A stretch of 64,000 nt of DNA from assembly GCA_030123565.1 (NCBI GenBank), contig CP126122.1, positions 1,375,001 through 1,439,000 on the forward strand, in the 5' to 3' direction. A program made the position numbers and the translations under genes. Numbering within the stretch: the stretch's first letter is position 1; each line of letters begins with the position of its first letter. Origin of the DNA: Nitrospira sp. (lineage in GTDB: Bacteria > Nitrospirota > Nitrospiria > Nitrospirales > Nitrospiraceae). Below are positions 1-8,343 of the stretch, one piece after another. The notes under the pieces are model-generated. The model saw only the letters and a program-made list of their open reading frames with translations. It did not search any database and was not told the DNA's origin.

Positions 1-534
1 GTGGCGCTCTTGATCCCGGCTTCGTCCCCTGCGAGCAGATCGAGCGTTTCTACCTTGAACCCCTTCCGCTCGGCCCAACGGACATACATGCGTAGGAGCA
101 TCTGCGCCCAATCCTGGGACTCGGTGCCGCCGGCGCCTGGGTGGATGGCGAAGATTGCATTACTCGCATCCAGTTCACCAGAGAGCAGCAACTCGATCCG
201 AAGCTGGGCGACGGCCTTCTCGAACTGTGCGAGATCGCTCGTGAGTTCCTGTTCGAGACCGGCATCGCCCGATTCCATCGCTAGATCGAGCATAGCTTCG
301 ATGTCGCCCTGTCGGCGCTCGGTGGCGTGCCAGCGGGTCAACTCCCGGTCGAGGGTCGCCTTACGGCGGTTCACCTTGGCGGCGGTTTGCGTGTCTTTCC
401 AGAAGTCAGGCTCGGCGGTTTTCGCTTCGAGGTCGTTGAGTTCAGACGTCATTCGAGCCAGGTCAAAGATGCCCCCGAAGTTCGGCCAATTGCTCCCCGA
501 GGGTTCGCACACGGGTCCGCACGTCATCCAACAT
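1..534 (-). CDS. prfB: Peptide chain release factor 2, N-terminal part, programmed frameshift
   Basis: Release factor 2 recognises UGA and UAA stop codons on the ribosome and triggers peptide release. The gene runs off the left edge, so only about 177 residues are visible and the GGQ catalytic loop lies outside. Frame 0 gives a 23-residue start that ends at an in-frame TGA (463-465). Skipping one base continues into the conserved RF2 body, including GAGGTESQDWAQMLLRMY. ATG at 532-534 is preceded by an AAAGGAA ribosome site. It lies 18 bp after lnt on the same strand, so the two are probably co-transcribed. A gene caller that ignores the frameshift will truncate it. Identification is firm. Confidence 0.95.
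462..477 (-). promoter_or_regulatory. prfB +1 programmed ribosomal frameshift signal
   Basis: Read on the minus strand, a Shine-Dalgarno-like CGGGGG (472-477) is followed after 3 nt by CTT TGA C (462-468). This matches the known RF2 autoregulation element (E. coli AGGGGG-UAU-CUU-UGA-C) in motif order and spacing. When RF2 is scarce, the ribosome pauses at UGA and slips +1 to make full-length RF2. Confidence 0.95.
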
Positions 535-552
535 GGCACGTTCCTTTCTGCA

Positions 553-2187
553 TCAGGCGGGCCGACCGGCTGGTTCGCCGCCGGCTGGTTCTGTGTCCTG
601 CGAGAAATATCCGGTCAGGCACAAAAGCGCGGTGAGTATAGCACAGCCGTACGCAAAGAGATCACCGTATTGCGCGTAAAAGGTCCGCTGATGGCCGACG
701 GCCACGGCCCCTTTCATCGCTGCTTGCGTGAAGATGGGAGATTGTTGTGCGATACGGCCGTAGGGATCGATGAATCCGGAGATGCCTGTATTGGCCGCCC
801 GTGCGAAGGCCACGCGATTTTCCACGGCACGAAACACCACCATGCCGAAATGTTGATAGGGGGCAGACGAGGGGCCGAACCAGGCGTCGTTCGTCACCGT
901 GACCATGAAATCCGCGCCGTTCGCCGCAAACTGCCGCACCAGGTTGGGAAAAATCACCTCGTAGCAAATGACCACACCGAACTTCACGTGAAAATCCGGG
1001 ACGGTCGCCGCCGCTGCCATGGGGGGCACCTTCTCGCGCGGTTTGAACATCAGCAGGGTCGGGCCGGGACCGGCCTCGAAGTCGCCGATCCCTTCCACCA
1101 GTTTGTCCAGGAAGAACAGCAAGGAGTTGTGGAAGGGAATGTATTCGCCGAAGGGGACAAGGTGTTGTTTGTCGTAGCGGCCGAGGATCTGGCCGTCCGT
1201 GGCGAGCAGGTAGGCGCTGTTGAGCAGGAAGGGGCGGCCGTCGGGATGCCGACGCAGGGCCGGGCTGCCGAACAGGAGCGGAGCGCCGGCATGTTGTACG
1301 ATGTCGTTCACGAGGGCACGGTACTGCGGTTCCAATTCGAAGACGAAGGGCGTGGCTGCTTCCGGCCAGACGATGAGGTCCAGGTCCTCGCCTAAACCGG
1401 CGGTGAGGCGGTCGTAGCGCGTCATGGTTTCCTGCCGGAACGCCACGTCCCATTTCTGGGCCTGTTCGACGTTCGGCTGTACGACCCCCACGGACAGGGT
1501 GCGGGTGGGCTGCTGCTCTGCGGCGGACAACAGGGTGGTCCCGTACAGGAGGGCGACGCCGAATCCGGCAGCTGCGGCGACCGAGGAGGACCAGGGAAAG
1601 GAATGGATTTGAAATCCGCGATAGGCCTTGGTGCCCCAGATGATCGTCTCCGCAAGCGCGGCATTGACCAATACCAGCAGGAAGGAGACGCCATAGACGC
1701 CGAAATGGTCGGCCAGTTGAATGATCGGGAGCCAACGGTATTGGGAATAGCCGAAGAGGGCCCAGGGCAAGCCGGAGAGAAAATAGGTCCGGATCAATTC
1801 CAATGTCACCCACAGGAACGGCGCAGGGAGGAAACCCAGGGTCGGGAATGCCGTTCTGATCCAGGCAAGCGCGCCGGCATAGACGGCCACATAGAGACCG
1901 AGGTAGATCGTCAACAGCAACATGACCAGGGCGGCGATCGGGAGCGGTACCTTGCCGTAGACATGCATGGCGGTGATGACCCAGAACATGGAGCCGGTGA
2001 AGGCGAGCGTGCCAGCCACCCAACCGACCCGGAAGGCGCGGCGGGGCGACACATATTCAACCGCCACATGAAGCGGAACCAGCGCGAACCAGGCGACCAC
2101 GCCGAGATCGAACGCCGGAAACGACAGGGGGTATAGAAGACCGCTCGCGCAGGCAAGCAGGATGAGGCGTGCGCGGGAGATGGTCAT
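553..2187 (-). CDS. lnt: Apolipoprotein N-acyltransferase
   Basis: Lnt transfers the third acyl chain onto the N-terminal cysteine of lipoproteins in the inner membrane. The 544-residue protein has an N-terminal bundle of membrane helices (about residues 5-220) and a periplasmic nitrilase-fold domain. The catalytic triad is visible: Glu276 in WPEAATP, Lys340 in YDKQHLVPFGEY and Cys408 in VICYEVIF, close to the E. coli numbering 267/335/387. ATG at 2185-2187 is chosen because the hydrophobic start follows directly; the open frame extends 40 codons upstream but that extension is Arg/Ser/Pro-rich and atypical. It precedes prfB by 18 bp. The several lipoproteins in this window are its expected substrates. 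Confidence 0.95.
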   Translation of the reverse strand: MTISRARLILLACASGLLYPLSFPAFDLGVVAWFALVPLHVAVEYVSPRRAFRVGWVAGTLAFTGSMFWVITAMHVYGKVPLPIAALVMLLLTIYLGLYVAVYAGALAWIRTAFPTLGFLPAPFLWVTLELIRTYFLSGLPWALFGYSQYRWLPIIQLADHFGVYGVSFLLVLVNAALAETIIWGTKAYRGFQIHSFPWSSSVAAAAGFGVALLYGTTLLSAAEQQPTRTLSVGVVQPNVEQAQKWDVAFRQETMTRYDRLTAGLGEDLDLIVWPEAATPFVFELEPQYRALVNDIVQHAGAPLLFGSPALRRHPDGRPFLLNSAYLLATDGQILGRYDKQHLVPFGEYIPFHNSLLFFLDKLVEGIGDFEAGPGPTLLMFKPREKVPPMAAAATVPDFHVKFGVVICYEVIFPNLVRQFAANGADFMVTVTNDAWFGPSSAPYQHFGMVVFRAVENRVAFARAANTGISGFIDPYGRIAQQSPIFTQAAMKGAVAVGHQRTFYAQYGDLFAYGCAILTALLCLTGYFSQDTEPAGGEPAGRPA

Positions 2188-2260
2188 CGCCCGTAACTTA
2201 ACGAAAGACCTGAACGGATTCAACCGTGCTCTCTCCGAAGAAACCGGCTCAGCCGATTGC

Positions 2261-2659
2261 CTACCGGCCTGGACGTCCGCTGAAGGAGTTGATTCCGCCG
2301 GGAGCACCGGACGAGGCAGGGGGTTGTGGTTGTGGTGTGGCCATGCCCCTGGGGTGGAGGGGCAACAACGGCGCAGGAGTCAGAAGATTGGGCGGCGCCG
2401 GCGTCCCGAACGGAGTGACCGTACCGGGCTGGTCACCATGGGGTGAACTGAAGTTGTGAGGGGAAAGGCCGGACCCTTGACGTGTCACGCCTCTATTACC
2501 GTGGGGATCTGAATAGATGGCGTCGTTGTCGCCCAAGGGCGAGAGGGTGCCCATCGTTCCGTCCCGCTCCTGAATGATCGAAGGTTGGGCCTGGGCTATG
2601 GAGAACTGATCGATGAGCGACCATCCGGCGAGCAGAACCATGAGGACGATGGATCGCAT
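2261..2659 (-). CDS. Secreted proline-rich hypothetical protein
   Basis: This 132-residue protein is of unknown function. It begins with a clear signal peptide (MRSIVLMVLLAGWSL, cleavage probably after AQA near residue 24), so the mature part should be periplasmic or outside. The rest is low-complexity, rich in Pro, Gly and Ser, with no recognisable domain. ATG at 2657-2659 has an AGGAG ribosome site upstream. It lies 73 bp upstream of lnt on the same strand. It resembles in style the proline-rich secreted protein at 15746-16171, but I cannot show that they are homologous. Confidence 0.7.
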   Translation of the reverse strand: MRSIVLMVLLAGWSLIDQFSIAQAQPSIIQERDGTMGTLSPLGDNDAIYSDPHGNRGVTRQGSGLSPHNFSSPHGDQPGTVTPFGTPAPPNLLTPAPLLPLHPRGMATPQPQPPASSGAPGGINSFSGRPGR

Positions 2660-3128
2660 GGCATCTCCTGTAGGAGGAAAGAAGGGGTCGCGCTCCCATT
2701 TTATCAGAATGTCTTCACCCAGGGTGGAGGGACGATGTCGGTTAAGGGATCACGAATGGCCGACAGCCCGCGCCCGCCCTCGCTTCTTGCCGTATTGACC
2801 GCTTTCCAAGTGAAGCGTAGACTGTGATATTGGCTGAGTGCCACCCTTTCTACAGGTGGTCGCATGGTCTTCCGTGGCGAACATGGCCGCCGCGAGGAAG
2901 TCGGTCCTATCCTTTCTTCCCTCCCATTCTTGCGCTCTGATCGTCCTCTCGAGCCGGCTGCCTTTGCGATTTCTTCACGCCGTCGCAACGGCGATCACCC
3001 GGCTATCCATTCAGGGGAGGTACTTCTATGGGGAGACTGCAGAGAAGTCGTGCTGCTCAGATTCAGGCGCGACGGTACCCTGCCTATTTGCCGTGCGCCG
3101 AATTATTCGAGGCAGGAAGGAGGGCTCT
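2660..3128. other. 469-bp divergent intergenic region
   Basis: No convincing gene is seen between the minus-strand secreted protein and the plus-strand gene at 3129. The open frames here have Arg/Ser-rich translations and no ribosome sites. A sigma-70-like promoter is listed separately at 2795-2823; it would leave a leader of about 300 nt before the gene at 3129. Confidence 0.5.
2795..2823 (+). promoter_or_regulatory. Candidate sigma-70 promoter for the 3129 gene
   Basis: TTGACC (2795-2800), a 17-bp spacer and TAGACT (2818-2823). This is 5/6 and 4/6 to consensus with ideal spacing. Inferred from the pattern only. Confidence 0.4.
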
Positions 3129-4076
3129 ATGGGACGGAAATATGACCTCGTCGATGTCATGGCGGCCGTCGGATTGGTCGCCACGTTGTTCGGAGGGTAC
3201 CTCTTTGTAACTGCGGCAGACGGGTTTTGGCAGACATCATCAGCCCCCACCATGACGGCTGCGGCGTTCAGTAGCGAGCCGTCGACCGGTATGGAATGGT
3301 TGCAGCCCGCGCTGGGACGGGCCATCGTGGACGACATGGTGCTCAATCGGGAGGCGGATGCCGCTTTGTCGGCTTCGGTCACGGAGCTGAACCGTGCCGT
3401 GAGCGAGTATCAGCTGATGTCGACCACGCTCCTCAGTCCACTCGTGCTGGCCGAGTTGCGTGCGTTCGGACAGGAAGCCGACCATCGTGCGCGCATGCAG
3501 TTCGTCATGGGGAAGGCGATCGTCAATCAAACTCGCCGCGGCATCATGAGCGGAATCCTCTCCGCCGACCAATATGCGAGTGAGTTCAACAACAGACTGA
3601 TCCGGACGGCGGAACTGACGGGGCAGCGCATGCATGATCAGTTCGAAGCGACGAGACAGGCCGCGCTCGGCCGATCGATCGTCGAGGCGATCCAGGAAGA
3701 GAATCGCATGACGGCGACGATCCAGGAACAGCTCGGCCGGGCTGTCGTCCAGGTCACACAGGCGCAAGAAAATTATGGAGAGGCGAAAGCCGCACAACAA
3801 ATCCAACTCGCGAGTGCGGCGATCGCGGCTGTGCGCACCGATGCGATGATGGAACGGCAGACCTCGCCGGAACGCATGCCGGGTGAATCCATCCAGTTTG
3901 CGCACCGTGCCATCGCGTCGCCGGATGTTTCCCGCGGCTTCCTGATGCTGGCCTGCGTCGGATTGATCGCCCTCTTCGTCGGCGGGTTGGCGTTCGGCAG
4001 CAGGAAAGGGGAAGTGGACAGCATCCCGGTTTGGAAGATGGAGACGCTGTTGCGGTTACACCGTGCGGCTCGATAA
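3129..4076 (+). CDS. Membrane-anchored helical repeat protein, unknown function
   Basis: I do not recognise a family for this 315-residue protein. A membrane helix lies near the N-terminus (about 9-29) and a second near the C-terminus (about 277-297), enclosing a roughly 240-residue, probably alpha-helical domain. That domain repeats a short motif of the form [LM]G[RK][AS][IV]V at least four times (LGRAIV, MGKAIV, LGRSIV, LGRAVV), suggesting repeated helices. The ATG at 3129 is chosen for its strong GGAAGGAGG ribosome site; an open frame further upstream is atypical. It is followed by a 14-bp-stem hairpin and the membrane microprotein at 4132. Confidence 0.75.
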   Translation: MGRKYDLVDVMAAVGLVATLFGGYLFVTAADGFWQTSSAPTMTAAAFSSEPSTGMEWLQPALGRAIVDDMVLNREADAALSASVTELNRAVSEYQLMSTTLLSPLVLAELRAFGQEADHRARMQFVMGKAIVNQTRRGIMSGILSADQYASEFNNRLIRTAELTGQRMHDQFEATRQAALGRSIVEAIQEENRMTATIQEQLGRAVVQVTQAQENYGEAKAAQQIQLASAAIAAVRTDAMMERQTSPERMPGESIQFAHRAIASPDVSRGFLMLACVGLIALFVGGLAFGSRKGEVDSIPVWKMETLLRLHRAAR

Positions 4077-4081
4077 TCGAT

Positions 4082-4115
4082 TACCCTGGGAGCCGGTCCG
4101 GCGGCTCCCAGGGTA
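4082..4115 (+). other. Perfect 14-bp stem hairpin between genes
   Basis: A 14-bp perfect inverted repeat with a 6-nt loop GTCCGG lies between the stop of the 3129 gene and the next small gene. There is no T-run, so it is more likely a transcript-stabilising or partial-attenuation hairpin than a classical intrinsic terminator. Confidence 0.6.
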
Positions 4116-4131
4116 GGAGAGGAGGTCGATC

Positions 4132-4254
4132 ATGTCATGGGAAAACTGGGCAGTGGCAATCGGACTCGGCGCGCTCCTGATGATGTTCTTTGTGCTGATG
4201 GAGCTGTTTTTTGCAGGCGGGCGGCATCCGCTGGACCATTCACGACGGAAGTGA
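4132..4254 (+). CDS. 40-residue membrane microprotein
   Basis: A 40-codon ORF with ATG at 4132 behind a GGAGAGGAGG ribosome site. The peptide starts MSWENWAVAIGL, has one membrane helix (about residues 7-28, AVAIGLGALLMMFFVLMEL) and ends in a short basic tail (HSRRK). It follows the membrane protein at 3129 with only the 4082-4115 hairpin between, so the two may work together. No family is recognised. The strong ribosome site and clean membrane topology are the support. Confidence 0.6.
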   Translation: MSWENWAVAIGLGALLMMFFVLMELFFAGGRHPLDHSRRK

Positions 4255-4366
4255 GGCGGCCTTACCGGGGGTAAGCGGTCGGGCATGCCGATCGGAAGTC
4301 GAGGAGGGGGGAAGGGTCCTGCGCGTCTGGTGCAGAAGGAACCCTCCGGGCGGGGAAGGGGCCAGG

Positions 4367-4708
4367 TCAGTTCAGACAGGACCAGAGGCCCGGAAGCATG
4401 ACGGTGGCCATGATCTTGAGTTCGGATTCCGATTGCGGCGGAACGTCGGAGAGTGCGATGCCGAAGTCCCCGCCTGTCGCCCAGCGAACGGTGGCACGTC
4501 GAATCAACATCCGAATGTCGGGGGTCGGCTGGATCACGATCACCACCAATTCCATTCCTACGCGTACCGGTTCTTTCCCGCGAATGCGGCCGCCTGAGGT
4601 CGTGATGTCTTCAGTGATGCCGATGGCTTGAAAGGTGCCGTTGGAATAATAAATGGGACATTGAACAGGAATGCGTTTGGCTGCGCGTTCACGATGGGCA
4701 GTGTTCAT
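4367..4708 (-). CDS. PilZ domain protein
   Basis: PilZ domains bind cyclic di-GMP and relay it to motility, polysaccharide or secretion machinery. This 113-residue, single-domain protein shows the RxxxR-type motif (RAAKRIPVQC) near the start and a D-x-S-x-x-G-type motif (EDITTSGGRI) about 25 residues later, followed by the strand pattern RRATVRWATGGDFGIAL. ATG at 4708 has an AAGGGG ribosome site about 10 nt away. A GTG at 4717 would overlap the VanZ stop as GTGA and is the alternative start. It is co-transcribed with the VanZ-like gene upstream. Confidence 0.85.
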   Translation of the reverse strand: MNTAHRERAAKRIPVQCPIYYSNGTFQAIGITEDITTSGGRIRGKEPVRVGMELVVIVIQPTPDIRMLIRRATVRWATGGDFGIALSDVPPQSESELKIMATVMLPGLWSCLN

Positions 4709-4713
4709 CCGGA

Positions 4714-5214
4714 TCACACCCCTTTTCTGAAGCGATCACTATCGATCACCCACATCGCCGACACCCTGGACGAAAGGCCGGGGGTCTTCTGTTGCCACAG
4801 CATCAACATGGCGACCATCAGTCCGCCGACCGTGTCGTTCAAGACATCATGCCACGAGGTTTCGCGTCCAGGCGCGGAGCCCTGCGCCACTTCCGTCCAC
4901 AATCCGAACATCACCGTCCACAGGATCCCGGCGAACATCGCATAGGGAACAGGCAAGTCGCGCAGGCGGAAACCCTGCATGACCAACAAGGCGATCGGCG
5001 TGTAGACCACGGCCAACGTGATCGGCAAGTCGCGCAGGCGGAAACCCTGCATGACCAACCAGGTCAATAATCCATAGGCCGGTACATGGGACCAATCGCG
5101 CCAGCTCTCCGGCACGAGGAAGATGAGCGATCCTGTGAAGCCGATACCGGGCGAGGCGACGGCGAGGCCCGTCAACAGCAGCATGTAGGCGAGAATCACG
5201 GCGATGAACAGCAT
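4714..5214 (-). CDS. VanZ-like membrane protein with internal duplication
   Basis: A 166-residue membrane protein of the VanZ-like family, named for teicoplanin resistance protein VanZ but mostly of unknown role. Several membrane helices are visible. The family pattern near the C-terminus is present: E-x-x-Q (TEVAQG), PGR, and D-x-x-N-D-T-x-G (HDVLNDTVGG). ATG at 5214 follows AAGGATCTC. A 24-residue in-frame tandem duplication gives two copies of LVMQGFRLRDLP and adds a hydrophobic stretch between them, which could alter topology. Its stop abuts the PilZ gene, so the two form an operon. Confidence 0.8.
   Translation of the reverse strand: MLFIAVILAYMLLLTGLAVASPGIGFTGSLIFLVPESWRDWSHVPAYGLLTWLVMQGFRLRDLPITLAVVYTPIALLVMQGFRLRDLPVPYAMFAGILWTVMFGLWTEVAQGSAPGRETSWHDVLNDTVGGLMVAMLMLWQQKTPGLSSRVSAMWVIDSDRFRKGV
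4952..5063 (-). repeat. 72-bp in-frame tandem duplication inside the VanZ-like gene
   Basis: Copies at 4952-4991 and 5024-5063 are identical over the first 36 bases and differ by one base in the last four, with a 72-bp period. The sharpness of identity suggests a recent event. Confidence 0.9.
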
Positions 5215-5337
5215 GTGGAGAGATCCTTTTGATGGGCTCGTGCAACCCTGCGCACTGTACTGTGCTGGGTCGCAGGGGCACCATTCGCCCTTCGTCCGAG
5301 AAGCTAGTCCTTTGGAGGGGGCTGGGAAGAAATGATG

Positions 5338-5372
5338 GAGGAATGACGAATGAGGAATTAAGGGTGAGGAAT
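5338..5372. repeat. Three GAGGAAT motifs at a 14-bp period
   Basis: GAGGAAT occurs at 5338-5344, 5352-5358 and 5366-5372 with exact 14-bp spacing, in the gap upstream of the VanZ/PilZ operon and downstream of the 5390-5914 gene. It could be an operator array or a simple repeat. Confidence 0.5.
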
Positions 5373-5389
5373 GTTCGAACTGCGCTGCT

Positions 5390-5914
5390 TTAGCTTTTCG
5401 TAGGGGCTTTCTGGTCCGGTTTCCGGTGGGTCCATTGTCCGGGCGCGATCGAGCGGGCTTGGTAGGCCTGGCCGAACCCAAGCACCAGGTGCGCACCGCT
5501 CATGCGCAATTCCCACAGGCCAAAGTCGCCGAATCCGAACATCATCCGAGATTGTGGAAACTTCGCAAGGTAACGGTGCTTCACGGTTTCATACGATCCA
5601 TCGGTCGGGGGCAGGATCGCCGCTTCACCCAGTAAGTTCATGCGTTGCAAGGCCAGCGGATTCTTGCCCGGCCCATCCGGTTCGGCAATGAACAGGCTGA
5701 CACGGGAATCCGTCAGCAGGTGTTGGGTGTGAAGCGCCATGCGACTGAGGTGGAGATAGATGCGTGACCAGTCGTCCCCGATCAGGTAAGGCACGTGCGA
5801 GCCGAAGGGCTGTCCCTGTCGCAGGGTCAATAGCACGGCGGTCCGCACCGCCTCGGTGAGGGCCACCCAGGCGGCGTGAACCTCTTCGTTCGACATCGTA
5901 ACAGGCATCGACAT
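5390..5914 (-). CDS. FMN-binding split-barrel protein, HugZ/pyridoxamine-phosphate-oxidase-like
   Basis: A 174-residue protein of the pyridoxamine 5'-phosphate oxidase-like split-barrel superfamily, closest in feel to the HugZ-type branch, some members of which bind flavin or haem. Support: the barrel opening TAVLLTLRQGQPFGSHV, the LSRMALHTQHLLTDSRVSL strand-helix pattern, and the family-typical FGDFGLWEL ... LVLGFGQAY near the end. ATG at 5914 has a TGGGAGGG ribosome site 6-7 nt away. It probably stands alone, 175 bp before the VanZ operon. Substrate and cofactor cannot be decided from sequence. Confidence 0.8.
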   Translation of the reverse strand: MSMPVTMSNEEVHAAWVALTEAVRTAVLLTLRQGQPFGSHVPYLIGDDWSRIYLHLSRMALHTQHLLTDSRVSLFIAEPDGPGKNPLALQRMNLLGEAAILPPTDGSYETVKHRYLAKFPQSRMMFGFGDFGLWELRMSGAHLVLGFGQAYQARSIAPGQWTHRKPDQKAPTKS

Positions 5915-6106
5915 GGGCGGCCCTCCCAGTCCGACCATTGTAACGGCTCGGCTCGAATTGTCCAGCCGTCGAGCATTGTTCGTCCATTGCGGCAGACTTG
6001 CCAGGTGAGCAACCGACCATCTTTCAACCTTGGTTCTGCCGACACGAACAGGTATGCTGCGGGCGTCAGGGGGAAGTAGATAGGGATCTTTTCTGCGTGA
6101 CCGACT

Positions 6107-7555
6107 ATGGATTGCAGAACATCTTGTGAATGGATCGCAGGCATCCTGTTCTCATTGAACATCCTCGCCTGCAGTGCGATCGGAGTTTCTCCCGGCTCTC
6201 TTCCCAGTTCGGCACCAGGCCCGGCTGTCGGACCGTTGCGGATCGATCAGGTCAACCCCCGCTACTTTACGGACGGCGCGGGCCATGTGGTCTATCTCGT
6301 CGGGGCCCATACCTGGCGGAATCTGCAAGATACTGTCACGGATAAGGATCTGCCGCCGTTCGACTACAGCGGCTATATCAGGTTTTTGGAGCGATACCGT
6401 TTGAACTTCTTCCGGCTCTGGCGTCAGGAGGAGGCGCTCTCGAAACCACTCCCGTACTTGAGGACCGGTCCTGGTCTCGCCTTGGATGGAGGGCTGAAAT
6501 TCGATGTGAGTCGACTGAACCAGGCGTTTTTCGATCGGTTGTCTGCACGGGTGGAGGAGGCCGGCCGGCACGGCATCTATGTCGCGGTGATGTTGTTTCA
6601 GGGGTGGGGGATCGAGAGGAAAACGCCTACGCGGCCGGAGAATCCCTGGGAGTTTCATCCATTCCACAAGGCCAACAACGTCAACGGCATAGATGGGGAC
6701 CATGACGGAGATGGCGAGGGAACCGAGACCCATACGTTGACGGACCCAGTCGTGACGGAATGGCAGGACCGCTTCGTGCTCCGGGTGGTGGATGTGCTGA
6801 ATCCCTTCGACAATGTGATCTATGAAATCGCGAACGAAAGCACACCGGATTCGGTGCCGTGGCAGGAGCATATGGTGCAGGTGATTCACGAGTATGAGAA
6901 GACCAAGCCCAAACAACATCCCGTGCTGTTCAGTGCCCCTTGGGGAAACAGGGAAGAGGATCTCTGGCGCTCCAAGGCGGAAGCGGTGTCACCGGCGCTC
7001 CCGGCTCCCGATACGGCCGTCTATGCCTATCGAGAGGATCCCCCTCCCAATGACGGGCGTAAGGTGATCATCAACGATACGGATCATCTCTGGGGGGTCG
7101 GGGGGACGCGCGACTGGGTGTGGAAGAGTTTTGTGCGGGGGCTCAACCCCATCTATATGGATCCGTATGATCCCGCGACGTATTCCGAATATTATGAGGC
7201 GGTGAGAGAGACCCGCGAAGACGTCCTCCTGTCACTCGGTCTGACGAAACGGTATGCAGAGCGCATCCCGCTCCAAACCATGATTCCGCGGAGCGACGTC
7301 TGTTCCAGTCGGTATTGTTTGGCCGATCCGGGGCAAGCCTACCTGGTCTACGTACCTTCCGCCGGCCGAGGGGAACAGCCAGCGAGCGTGGAACTGGATC
7401 TCCAGAATTTCTCCGGCACCTTCACTGTGGAATGGTTCAGTCCCGTCCTCGACCGTGCCCACGTCGAACAGAAACTCCTGCCCACCGGGCCGGTCCGGCT
7501 CATGGCTCCCTTCGCCGGTGATGCGGTGCTGTATGTCGGTGCTTCCGGCCGTTGA
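6107..7555 (+). CDS. Lipoprotein glycoside-hydrolase-like protein (TIM barrel plus C-terminal collagen-binding-like domain)
   Basis: A 482-residue exported protein. The N-terminus is a lipoprotein signal with lipobox ILAC (about residues 19-22), predicting outer-membrane or periplasmic anchoring. The body looks like a cellulase-type TIM barrel: YRLNFFRLW, a helix-strand ending in IYVAVMLFQGWG, and IYEIANES with a Glu in the acid/base position. DGDHDGDGEGTE is an acidic loop that may bind calcium. The last 90 residues form a beta domain like the putative collagen-binding domain found after DUF4038-type hydrolases. The ribosome site is weak. The polysaccharide target is unknown. Confidence 0.75.
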   Translation: MDCRTSCEWIAGILFSLNILACSAIGVSPGSLPSSAPGPAVGPLRIDQVNPRYFTDGAGHVVYLVGAHTWRNLQDTVTDKDLPPFDYSGYIRFLERYRLNFFRLWRQEEALSKPLPYLRTGPGLALDGGLKFDVSRLNQAFFDRLSARVEEAGRHGIYVAVMLFQGWGIERKTPTRPENPWEFHPFHKANNVNGIDGDHDGDGEGTETHTLTDPVVTEWQDRFVLRVVDVLNPFDNVIYEIANESTPDSVPWQEHMVQVIHEYEKTKPKQHPVLFSAPWGNREEDLWRSKAEAVSPALPAPDTAVYAYREDPPPNDGRKVIINDTDHLWGVGGTRDWVWKSFVRGLNPIYMDPYDPATYSEYYEAVRETREDVLLSLGLTKRYAERIPLQTMIPRSDVCSSRYCLADPGQAYLVYVPSAGRGEQPASVELDLQNFSGTFTVEWFSPVLDRAHVEQKLLPTGPVRLMAPFAGDAVLYVGASGR

Positions 7556-7594
7556 GGCCTTCACTCGATGGCGCGGCCTCACTCGACCGGCCTA

Positions 7595-8326
7595 TCAGCG
7601 GACGTTATGAACCGGCGCCGTTCGGCTTCCGTTGGGGGACCAGGGGGTTAAAACAGGATCAAGATTGAACGCCACGCTGATTCGGGGTACCTGTCCGCGA
7701 TAGGTATTCACGGCGTGAAACAGCCATCCTGGGAACAACACACATTGTCCGGTCGACGGCGTGAAGGAGATATTTCTGCCGGCATCATGCAGCTCCGGCA
7801 TGTTGTAGCGGAGATAGGGAGCCAGCATGCAGGGGAGGCAGCCGCGCGGGTCATAGAGCTGGAGCTCTCCTCCCCGGTCCTTGCCGGAGGAGACGTCGCC
7901 CACGTCCACATAGTACACGCCTGCCCAGAAACTGCCGGGGTGGGAATGGGCTGCGTTGCTGCCGCCGTGGCGTTGCACATTGGCCCAGACTTCGACCACC
8001 TGCCAATTGGGCCTGCAGCCGGAATGGCCGGACCGTTCGGAAAATGTCGTGACCTGTTTCGCCACCTCGATGACCGGAGCGAACAAATCCTCCAACGGCC
8101 CTCCCGCCCAGTCCAGCATCGAAAGGTCGTGAGGAGACGACCACCCGACGACTTCGCCATCCGAATAGGTCGGCATGGACGCTTCCCGCTGTAGAATCAG
8201 CTGCGACAGCGTGGCGTTGATCTGTTGGTGCGCGGCAGGGGTAAAGACCAGCAGAGGCGTGGAGAAAATAGGGCTGATGCTGATCTCGATCTCGGTCGGC
8301 AAGGAATAGCTCCCGGAGGGTTCCAC
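7595..8326 (-). CDS. Putative 2-oxoglutarate/Fe(II) oxygenase-like protein (TIGR02466 type)
   Basis: A 243-residue protein resembling the TIGR02466 / 2OG-FeII oxygenase group, whose substrates are largely unknown. Visible features: an N-terminal strand with IFSTPLLVF, a central VWANVQRHGGSNAAHSHPG carrying the candidate metal-binding His, FWAGVYYVD, and a late LFPGWLFHAVNTY with the second His followed by R-I-S-V-A-F-N, where the Arg would contact 2-oxoglutarate. GTG at 8326 is used because the fold begins at once; no strong ribosome site is seen. It is transcribed away from the 8624 gene. Confidence 0.75.
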   Translation of the reverse strand: MEPSGSYSLPTEIEISISPIFSTPLLVFTPAAHQQINATLSQLILQREASMPTYSDGEVVGWSSPHDLSMLDWAGGPLEDLFAPVIEVAKQVTTFSERSGHSGCRPNWQVVEVWANVQRHGGSNAAHSHPGSFWAGVYYVDVGDVSSGKDRGGELQLYDPRGCLPCMLAPYLRYNMPELHDAGRNISFTPSTGQCVLFPGWLFHAVNTYRGQVPRISVAFNLDPVLTPWSPNGSRTAPVHNVR

Positions 8327-8343
8327 GACCGTCGACGCGCCGT

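Noticed and set aside
1..1395. A 464-codon plus-strand open frame
   Set aside because: It is antisense to prfB and lnt, both with intact conserved motifs; its translation has no family features.
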